Below are positions 56,331 to 64,000 of a stretch of 64,000 nt of DNA, one piece after another. This stretch comes from Epiperipatus broadwayi (Eukaryota; Onychophora; Udeonychophora; Euonychophora; Peripatidae). Made by a program: the position numbers and the translations under genes. The notes under the pieces were generated by a model that worked only from the letters and a program-made list of their open reading frames with translations, searched no databases and was not told the DNA's origin. The number at the start of each line of letters is the position of its first letter. The first letter of the stretch is position 1. The DNA lies in NCBI GenBank assembly GCA_028023455.1, contig JAQFVV010000020.1, forward strand, positions 5,563,092-5,627,091, read 5' to 3'.

Positions 56331-56384
56331 TGAGAGGTATTATTCTCCCCTCTTTTTCGGGTGTTGTTGGTCTGATCAGTGACA

Positions 56385-56482
56385 GTACTAGCTTGGGATT
56401 CGAACCTGGACTATTAGATTCTTGAGTATTGAATTTTAAGGTAATGCTCTAACTAATTGAACTATCCTGCCAAAGGAGACCC
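56385..56482 (-). repeat. tRNA-like SINE or tRNA pseudogene
   Basis: Minus sense GGCAGGATAGTTCAATTAGT, TAGAGCATTACC (A box) and, further on, a perfect B box GGTTCGAATCC. The anticodon-arm region does not fold cleanly and is too long for a standard tRNA, so I call a SINE head rather than a tRNA gene. Confidence 0.55.
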
Positions 56483-56499
56483 CTGATAGAGATTTTGAA

Positions 56500-56860
56500 T
56501 TTTTTCTCTTTCAGCACTTATAAAATAAAAGCTTGATTAGAGCTATTGGTAAGCTCCATCTAGTGATCATAAAATTCAAGCTTAAAAGCAAGTTATGAAA
56601 TTTATTGACTTGTTTTAATTATTATAAGTGCACCTTTGAAGGTTTTTGCAATGCTATATATTGCAGAGGCTATTATTATATGGTAAAACTGAGCTTAATT
56701 CAGACCCATATAGCTATCTGGTTTGTAAGGCTGGATTTGAAGACATTTGCATGTCTGATAAACTCATGCTTTCAAATTGATAGAAACGTGTTTTATAAGT
56801 GCTGACTTTTGAGTTAGTATTTTAGATCTAGTTTTTAAAGTCCCAGCACACACAATAAAG
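56500..56860 (+). repeat. R5 repeat, uninterrupted copy with R3-like body
   Basis: TTTCAGCACTTATAAAATAA, AAGCTTGATTAGAGCTATTG, GCTCCATCTAGTGATCATAA, then CTGAGCTTAATTCAGACCC, ATAGCTATCTGG and GTGCTGACTTTTG. It shows the empty site into which the LINE inserted at 17.6 kb, and links R5 to R3. No hammerhead core seen. The frame at 56605-56805 is not a gene. Confidence 0.6.
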
Positions 56861-57770
56861 GTTAAGTAGTGTTATATTTTTATTTTGTATTTAATTTTAA
56901 CTTACCATACAGCAGAGTTAATTAGAACTGCATCTTTATTTTATTGATTTAATTCTAGCACACAGTAAAGGTTGTTTGATGCATTTGGGAGAAGATGAGG
57001 TTGAACTATAACTTGTAGATTTAAATGGTGGAACTTTACCAATTTCAATTATTTATTTATTTTAAAACTTAATAGATATTTTACTCCTATTAATTCATAA
57101 TGTTTCCTCCTATATTTAGTATGCCTTTTGCACCTTATAGATCTCTGTATCCCCCACTGATCTAAGCTATAGGACAGCATTGTAAGAATCTCAATAATAA
57201 TTTGAAGCATGACCAGAGTAGTAGTTTATTGTATTATCAATAGAATTGGCACCCTGGGTATTTGTTGATAGGAAAGGTAGGATAGGTGTTGGGGAGGGTT
57301 ACAATATATATATATATATCTCCTAAAATGGATTATATATATATATATATAATCTAAGAACTAGCATTAAAAAATATTTTTCTGTGAGTTCACTGTATAT
57401 CTGTATAGTAAAAATATCATTTTTTTAACATAAGGAATTCATATTTTTAAATTACAAAATAAGCATTAGTTTTTCAAATAAGTTTCTAACTTTACTTCTT
57501 TTAGCTTAGACAATGTATTAATATTTCATCCTGCATGGAAATTTTTTATTGATTGTTGGCTTGAAAACATCTTGGCTTGAAATTTTAACTAGATTTTAAA
57601 AATGGAATTCCTATTTATTAAAAATATTTCATCCCTTATTCAATCCATTAAAACAAATTAATATAAATAAAATTGAATTAAGAAAAAAATATGTACCACA
57701 TAAAAAAAAATAGAAATAACTTGCAGGTATTAATCCACAAAATAAGAAAAACTATCACTACCATTGGTTG
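56861..57770. other. Unassigned sequence with (TA)n microsatellites
   Basis: TA arrays at 57307-57320 and 57334-57349 flank CTCCTAAAATGGATT; no gene. Confidence 0.5.
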
Positions 57771-58135
57771 CTGAGAGATCACATGACATTTGAACATAAA
57801 AAAGTAATGAGTTTCTATCTAGAAATATCTTCAGCTTCAGAGTTTATCCCTCCACTATATATAAATAGTGAATAATTAATATCATACAACCCCAAACAGC
57901 ATATAATACTTTTAAATAGGTAATGTATTAATCAACAGATGCAATATCGTAGTGTTAAACAAGTATTTATCCAGTTCTATGTATCCATATACCCAGGATA
58001 ATTTGTTTTTATCAGTAAGATATTTGGACAGGATTCTAATGTCTCCATAGGTTAATAACTATAAGTAGAAACTAGTTTGAGAATATTAATAGAATAGGAC
58101 TAGATAAAAATTTATTAATTATTGCCAATAGAATT
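57770..58135. repeat. Old R1-like foldback remnant
   Basis: Plus sense AGAAACTAGTTTGAGAATAT and GGACTAGATAAAAATTTA match the R1 segment after GAAA. To the left, minus sense CUGAUAAAAAC, then AUCCUGGGUAUAUGG matches the other arm. AGATCACATGACATTT at 57777 gives the shared motif. Ribozymes are dead. Confidence 0.5.
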
Positions 58136-58139
58136 AGAA

Positions 58140-59330
58140 TTGCTACTTAATATCACAGGGCATTATACAAAATAATTTAAATTACTACAAATACTGTACT
58201 AACAATTTACATTATTGAAAAAATAAAAATTTAAAGATTTCTATAAAATAAAAATAACTGAAAATTAAATAGAATTAATTGAAAGTCTCCAGGCATTATT
58301 ATCTTATTTTACAAAATTAACAGCAAGATAGTTCTGATTATTGGAAATCATTTATCTTTTTCACACTATATGGTCTGGGTATCAGTTGTATAAAATGAAG
58401 TAGATATCTGTAAAGAGCTTGAAAATCTGAGTTCAAATCCCTTCTAAATAATCATTAATTAATAAAAGATATTCAGTTCATTATATATAGCATGCTTACT
58501 TTTCTTAGATCTCACTGAATTTTAAAAGAAAATTTAATTTGATGGCAAATAAAAATTATTGCAAAACTGCTCACATTTTTATTTTAAATTACTAAAAATA
58601 AAACAAAATGCTTCAATGTTAATTGGTAAAGGAAATAAATTTTTAGGTTATTTTCAAGAAGCATTTTGACAATAACTTTAAAAAAAGTTTCCTAATTACC
58701 ATAAGCTAAGGCAAAAGGATATAGTAAAGCACCATTATATCACTGATTTAGTAAAAGCAAATATTTTTAGTTAGTATTCTAATCATATAACAATTAACAG
58801 CATATTACAGATTTCTTTTCTTAATTTCAAATTGCAAATGATTGGCACTGTAGTAATTAATGGAATGTTATTCAAGACTACCAAACACAGATCACCATTA
58901 ATGTCATGCTAATTATATTATTGGTTGTATGAGGTAAAAATCAAATCTTTTAATTGGCCAACTCACAAACTGAAGACAAAGCCTATTGTTAAAACATATT
59001 CGCCTATAATATTAAATTCAACTCAAATATGTTTATAAAAAGTATATTACTAATTTTTCAGGTTATGAAGAGAATGAAAGTTCTTTCAAAAATAAATTGC
59101 TATTTATTTATTCTAAAATATTCAATTTCGGCAACATAAAAGCTATAATATAAACAAAAAGGTTGACTTTTACATTATAGAAAAGTAAATATTTCTTTTT
59201 ATTAGATCTTTAATATTTTTACTAAAATCTTCAATATTTTTCGAAAATAATTTTGTTTTTTTAGTATATTTTTTAAAAAACTAGTTTAATTTCTGAAATT
59301 ATATTTTTTTAATACTTAAAATTGCATTCG
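58140..59330. other. Unassigned AT-rich sequence
   Basis: 58360-58450 looks like an eroded R4 (TTATCTTTTTCACA ... CTGAGTTCAAATCCC). No gene. Confidence 0.45.
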
Positions 59331-59369
59331 AAATGAAAATCTCAGCGTTTTTCTTTATTTTCTTTGATC

Positions 59370-59650
59370 AGGTGGTTTCTTTGTTCTTTCCAGCCAATCA
59401 GAATGCCTTTTTTGGCTGAGAGCTCACTAACAACCAATTACAAATGATGTTCTTTCTTTGTTTAGGTTTAAATGCGTTTTTTTTATTTTTTACTTGTAAA
59501 ATAATTCAGAAGAGGGCACCATCTTACAGAACTTTTAAAAACCTATTCAAAACCTATCAAACGAATTTTTTAGCATAAGAACTGGCAGAGTTAGAGTGAC
59601 ATCAGATGTCTACGAGGAGCTTCGTAAGAGGCGGGAAAAGGGTTAATGTC
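59370..59650 (+). promoter_or_regulatory. Possible promoter with CCAAT boxes
   Basis: AGCCAATCAGAATG (59391) and ACAACCAATTACAAA (59430) are CCAAT-box like, followed by about 200 bp with rising G+C, ending in GAGGAGCTTCGTAAGAGGCGGGAAAAGG. No TATA box; no long frame. It could be a first exon of a plus-strand gene. Weak. Confidence 0.3.
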
Positions 59651-60360
59651 AATAAATCATCTTATATTTGTTGCTTAAAGAGTCAAGTGACTTGTTAGAT
59701 TTGAGAAATAGATTGAGCTTAACAGTTTCATTTAAAGATCAAGCTTCAAGCTGAGATTCATTAAATAATTTTGGCTCTGAAGTTTTCACTATGCTGTAAT
59801 GGGTAAATATAAGAAATGATTCAAAATTACTATATAGATTTCTACTGATTAGATCTTATCTGAAATTATATTGTATTTTTGTTACAAAAAGGACTTAATC
59901 CAATCAGTACTTTTGTATAGTTTTTCTTCCCTTCATGAAAAAAGTATGCATGTTAATAAGGTAACCATTTTACCTCTTTTTCATTTATTCTTATATATAT
60001 ATTGTAACGGGCACATATGCTGTTACATTATTTTTTTTATTAAACACGCAAAAAAAAAGTTCACAAATAAAAACTTCTTTTGTTTAAGAATTAAAAATTG
60101 AAATTAGATATCATCTAAACTCAAATATATATATATATATAATCGCACAGATGAAAAAAAATATTAAAATAAAACTTTATTAAAAATAGAAAAAGTATTT
60201 TAAAAGCAAAAACTTAAAAAGATTTTATGATAAAAATATATCTTTAAGTTTGGAAAACAAATTAATTAATGTTATTGAAAAATGGAAATGATTATTTTAA
60301 TTAGTCAAAGTGAACTAGCCCTTGGGCATTTAAATGTATAAGCAATGGTTAGATAGGAAA
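59651..60360. other. Unassigned AT-rich sequence
   Basis: No gene recognised. Confidence 0.45.
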
Positions 60361-60384
60361 ACAATAGAAAATAATAGCAAATAA

Positions 60385-60440
60385 AAAGAAATCCCTTAGG
60401 AATCAGACCTCAATGAAAAGGGTCTTCATCATCATGACGT
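60385..60440 (-). repeat. PLE-type hammerhead-like fragment
   Basis: Minus sense GAUGAUGAAGACC, loop, GGUCUGAUUCC: perfect stem AGACC/GGUCU at the stem II position, GAUU for GAAA, AUGAUGA for CUGAUGA. Decayed. Confidence 0.35.
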
Positions 60441-60546
60441 AATGTTGAGTTAATCTGCAAAATTAATATAAAAGGAAAGGTTTGGAAATAAAAAAATTAA
60501 TTAGAGGAAGAGATGTGACTATATGTGTTAGTGCAGAGTTGAAGGA

Positions 60547-60581
60547 GAAGGGATTGAAAAGACGCACTCTTCAATCCCTTC
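60547..60581. repeat. Perfect 12-bp hairpin
   Basis: GAAGGGATTGAA and TTCAATCCCTTC around an 11-nt loop AAGACGCACTC. No U-run follows closely. Function unknown. Confidence 0.6.
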
Positions 60582-60965
60582 AGTTTTGTTTTTAAAAAAA
60601 GAAATGACATCATTTTTCCTATATTGAGGACCACAGGACATCAGGGGAATTAACGCTGGCATCCAAATGGCAAGCAACTGCAAGAAATTAGAAACTATGG
60701 ACTTGTTAAAACCGTAAAAACTTTATGAAGTCTAAGCTTTAAATCTATTTTTAAAACTCCAGTATACTAAACAATAAGAACTTTAATTTTAAAACTTATT
60801 CCGTATTTAAAATAATTGAAATAGAATCCTATCTGACCAACTTTATTTATTAATAAGCAATTTTAATTTGATGTATTTCTTTTGTAAAATCATTTCCATT
60901 TTTTTTTTTTAGTTCTTTGAAGTTTTATTATGATTCTTATTTTTCATTAAATTAAATTATATAAA
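60582..60965. other. Unassigned sequence
   Basis: No gene recognised. Confidence 0.45.
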
Positions 60966-60971
60966 TGTTAA

Positions 60972-61430
60972 ACTTAAGTCGGGCATGAATGGCTATATAG
61001 ATTTGTAAAGTTATATTAGGGGAGGGTAATTTAGGTTATTTGTTTTGTAGTTAAATTAGGTCAATGGATTGGATATATTGGTGTAATTAGTAGATGTAGT
61101 ACGAGATTCGCTATGGGCAGAATCGCTTTATACGCTGCACACTTCCTTTTTGCCTATGAAATGTGATCGTAAGTCGGCAAAATGACCGCAGGCCTTTCCA
61201 ATGGAGTTTTTTTTATTGCTCTTCTTGTCAGATAGATGTAATATTCCTATCTGATGAGAGGCAAGTTCTTCTCTTAACCTTTTGTGCTGCCATATTCGTG
61301 TTACATTGAATGCATCGATATATCAGATGGATTGACATTGGTTTGACTGCAAACTTTTGGCCTAAGGTTAAATAAGGATAGAATATTTTCTTTTCAAATG
61401 CAAATCTATGTAGTCTATTCATACTCGACA
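60972..61430. mobile_element. MITE-like element, copy 1
   Basis: Left end TCGGGCATGAATGG..ATAGATTT pairs imperfectly with right end AAATCTATGTAG..TTCATACTCGA over about 30 bp. Higher C+G than the flanks. No transposase. Confidence 0.5.
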
Positions 61431-61451
61431 CTCTAAATAAAAATGCATTAA

Positions 61452-61695
61452 ATTTAAGTTGGGTATGGACGTTGCATGGATTCGTTAGCGGTTAATTATG
61501 TTGTGGTTTTCATATTCAGTTAGAATATATAAGTCATCGATGTCAATGTGGTATCTTATGATGAATGCCATTGGGTTTCTTGTATTCCCTCTGCAATTGA
61601 CGTTATCAATGACTTTGTATTTTGATCGATTATGTTTATTTGGAAATGTTTTTAACCGTGGAATCTATGCAGCCGATCTATACTCAACATTATAA
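61452..61695. mobile_element. MITE-like element, copy 2
   Basis: Ends TTGGGTATGGACG..ATGGATTC and GAATCTATGCAG..TATACTCAA are homologous to copy 1 ends but the body is shorter. The open frame at 61498-61695 lies within and shows no known motif. Confidence 0.5.
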
Positions 61696-62149
61696 AACAA
61701 ACTTTTATAAATACATCTGTGCGAACTTATAAAAATTAAAATGTAAATTAAAATCTAAAATAAAATTTAAAAATGTAGTTAAATGCTAAAGTAAACATAT
61801 GAAAATAATAATGCTAAATTTTATATATATGTGCGTAAATAAATGTTTGTGTGTATAATTACTGGCAGTGGCTTAGTTTATTCTTTTTTATATATTCTTA
61901 GATAAGAATTTATTATAAAATATAAATCTCTGCTATTCCACTGAGCTAGTGACAATGGGCTAATGACCGGAATCAAAATATATAAAATAAAAAAAAATTT
62001 TTTTTGACTTACATATCTGCCTACTTTATAAATTTTCTAGGTTCAAATGCCTAGTGGCGCCCTGTAGTGTAGATACATTAAGTCATTCTTCTTCCGGATC
62101 ATTATAATATATATAATACTTTGATATTCTGCCATTATTAGTAATGTGA
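61696..62149. other. Unassigned AT-rich sequence
   Basis: A tRNA-like TCTAGGTTCAAATGCC near 62036 may be an eroded repeat. No gene. Confidence 0.4.
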
Positions 62150-62234
62150 AAAACACTATAATAGAGAACAAAACAAATTAAATAGATCTAGTATATTTTT
62201 GATGTATAAGCATCATCATCATTGTTGTTAATAA

Positions 62235-62500
62235 GTTTGAAGTGTATTTTTAAGGATGTAAGAGACCTATTTTTTATTAATTTGAATACTATTTGCTCTT
62301 TGATTCATTATGTATTCATTTTATGTACTAGACCATGCCTCATTGATTATCTGTTTTCTGTCATTCCATTCTTCACACATTATTTTAACATTGCCAGGAT
62401 CAAAGACATGTCTATACTTCTTTTCATGTTTATAAAAGCTGATATATTTATTAAAACAATATTAGCTTTCTTGTACATTAATGCATGTTGTTAATTAATT
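62235..62500 (-). pseudogene. PLE endonuclease fragment, minus arm
   Basis: Minus sense reads FYKHEKKYRHVFDPGNVKIM, then CEEWNDRKQIINEAW: the H...H..D and E..NDRK..EA blocks of the GIY-YIG domain. Stops follow. The plus-strand open frame over the same bases is antisense. Confidence 0.65.
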
Positions 62501-62984
62501 GTACATACTATTATTCAGTATAGAAATTTTAATTACTACAAATGCATGGTAATACAATTTTAATTAAGCTATTTCTGTAGAAAATGTAATTAAATATTAA
62601 GGTGATGAATGTGATGTAATAAAACAATTAAATGTTGAGTAACTTCTCTCAGTCAAAACTCACCAAATAGACCTTTGTTTTATCATAGTATGTGTGGAGA
62701 CAATCTGCTTGGATGCATTCCATTGCATACACACATTAAATCTGTCTAATTGTTGTATTTTATTCTTAGTATTTTTTAATGAGTGTTTTAAATTTGATAT
62801 TGAATTTATCTTCACAGATTTTTCCACTCCATACATACTGCACATTGGAAATAAAATTGTAATTGATCTGTGCAAATAAATTCAATATCAGATTTAGAAT
62901 ATACTTTATTTTAAATAGATTAATCAATAATACTAAAAATAAAATATATAAATTAGAATAATATAATGTTGTTTATGCAATAGG

Positions 62985-63245
62985 ATGAAACCAGGCTGAT
63001 TGTTTTTATACATACTATGGTGAAACAAAGGCAAATTTAAGGACAATGATGACATGCCATGCACGAATGTATGTCTTTTATATCCATGAAAATAATTATG
63101 GATATGGCTTTGAAAACAGGTATTGTTAAGATAACATGCAAAGAAAGGAATGACAGAAAACAGAAATCAAAAAAGCATGGTTTATTACACAAATGAATAT
63201 ATAATAAATCAAAGAGCCAATAGCATTCAAATTAATGGGTCTTAA
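62985..63245 (+). pseudogene. PLE endonuclease fragment, plus arm
   Basis: Reads FYTYYGETKANLRTMMTCHA, then FYIHENNYGYGFE, then KERNDRKQKSKKHGLL in another frame: YxGET..LRxxMxxH, HENNxGxGF and ERNDRK blocks. No RT; frame broken at about 63115. Confidence 0.65.
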
Positions 63246-63277
63246 ATTTTTAATGATAAACTTCAAATTTATGACAA

Positions 63278-63332
63278 CCATGATGAAGTCACTTATGCAT
63301 CAAAAGCATACTCAGTCTATTTAATTTGTTTT
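63278..63332 (+). ncRNA. Hammerhead-like remnant of PLE
   Basis: AUGAUGA for CUGAUGA, AGUCAC, AUGCAUCAAAAGC: GAAA lost (CAAAAG, likely from CGAAAG) and stem II broken. Confidence 0.35.
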
Positions 63333-63345
63333 TCTCTGTTCTAAT

Positions 63346-63787
63346 GTTTTGCATATATATATATCATGTTAATTGTAGTCATATAAATCTAAATAATTAT
63401 AATAAATATAGCAAAGCTTGGCATGATTTATTATTTACAAAATTATTAATTGAAATATCACTTCAAAGAGAAATTCTCTTCATCTCTAATACATGTTACT
63501 GATATAAAGTTTAGTAACTATTCTATTAACTCATCTTCATAATTCTTTTTCTATATTATTTCTGTTTTGTCTCACAAAATACTTATAAACTTTCTTCATT
63601 ATAATCCTTTTTCATATACCTTCTAAAATTTCAAAATTTATTTTTTATTATTTAAAATACTATCACCCATATAAATTATATGACATATTTATTTTTTTCC
63701 TCTACCATTTAAGTACATTCCTTTGTCTTCAGAACATCTTCTCTCAAATAATAATTCCATTTCTCTGTTGATTTTATAAACATCTTT
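63346..63787. other. Unassigned AT-rich sequence
   Basis: No gene recognised. Confidence 0.45.
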
Positions 63788-63800
63788 AATTTTAATAATG

Positions 63801-63913
63801 TTTTTTTTTTCCATATGTCAAAGCATCAGCCAGGAAGTGAACCCTTGACAACTGTCTGCAAGCAACTGCTTGCAAGGCAGCTGCGCTGATCTCTTGGCTG
63901 CCAATGCTTGACT
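63801..63913 (-). repeat. SINE-A with target duplication
   Basis: Minus sense GCATTGGCAGCCAAGAGATC head, CTTGCAAGCAGTTGC, degenerate B box GGGTTCACTTCCTGG, GATGCTTTGACATATGG tail. Flanks AATTTTAATAATG and AATTTTAATAAATG. More diverged than other copies. Confidence 0.75.
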
Positions 63914-64000
63914 AATTTTAATAAATGTTCTTATTTTGATACCACAAAATATACTTTAATTTCTGTAACACTTTTTTCAACTTTTTTCACTTTTTTACTA

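Larger units (their letters stand above)
62150..63345. mobile_element. Palindromic PLE pair with GIY-YIG remnants
   Basis: Outer arms (62160-62235 minus; 63270-63345 plus) share, in sense, AACTTCAAAxTTAT, ATGATGA, CATCAAAA and TATTTAATTTGTTTT. Inner arms code for the same endonuclease end. The middle 62500-62980 is unassigned AT-rich sequence. Confidence 0.7.

Noticed and set aside
56345-56400. Minus-strand CUGAUCA ... CCGAAA spacing like a hammerhead
   Set aside because: G8 is missing and the intervening sequence does not form stem II.
56385-56482. Functional tRNA gene
   Set aside because: A and B boxes are good but the anticodon arm does not fold and spacing is too long.
62222-62494. Plus-strand 90-codon frame as a gene
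   Set aside because: Antisense to a PLE endonuclease remnant.

Overview
The window is 64 kb of very AT-rich, intron- or intergenic-like eukaryotic DNA with no complete host gene. CpG-poor non-coding DNA, non-LTR retrotransposons, Penelope-like elements (PLEs) with GIY-YIG endonucleases, tRNA-derived SINEs and terminal-inverted-repeat (TIR) elements point to an invertebrate animal; nothing fixes the phylum. The only convincing host-coding candidate is one short minus-strand exon at 11431-11532 (in-frame stop, ATG, 31 codons, GT donor). CCAAT- or CpG-bearing patches near 22.4 and 59.4 kb are weak promoter candidates.

Most recognisable content is retroelement debris dominated by one theme: hammerhead ribozyme (HHR) motifs inside short repeats, usually head-to-head foldbacks or head-to-tail tandems. 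I name these families locally. R1 (unit about 450 bp): 2.4-2.85, 23.0-24.3, 37.3, 39.9 and 44.3-46.0 kb. R2: 3.6-4.0 kb. R3 (about 368 bp): 53.1-53.8 kb, with two ribozymes complete in core, stems and cleavage triplet. R4 (about 413 bp, with a tRNA-like B box): 20.9, 28.0, 30.0-30.5, 35.3-36.1 and 52.4 kb. R5: 17.5/19.7, 49.7 and 56.5 kb, no HHR seen. R6: 25.7-26.0 kb. The layout resembles the small non-autonomous 'retrozymes' known from plants and animals, and the HHR-bearing pseudo-LTRs of PLEs.

PLE coding remnants with decayed HHR-like sequences lie at 10.3-11.1, 11.8-13.7, 31.3-32.35 and 62.15-63.35 kb, mostly as palindromic pairs. They are plausible source machinery for the short HHR repeats (inference). 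Two LINE types occur: a 5'-truncated reverse transcriptase with a C-terminal CCHC zinc motif on the minus strand (17.57-19.66 kb), inserted in R5; and an RTE-like LINE in pieces at 24.5/26.5-27.8, 46.3-47.15 and 20.5 kb. SINE-A (tRNA Ser/Leu-like) has at least eight copies, several with clear target-site duplications. Two TIR elements (6016-7587 and 49911-50980) have good termini and duplications.

Across families, HHR core variants look like CpG decay of an ancestral CUGACGA...CGAAA core: CG to TG keeps the core, CG to CA destroys it. Stretches of 28.6-30.0, 32.4-34.4, 37.4-39.3, 40.1-44.3 and 57-61 kb are mostly unassigned AT-rich DNA.
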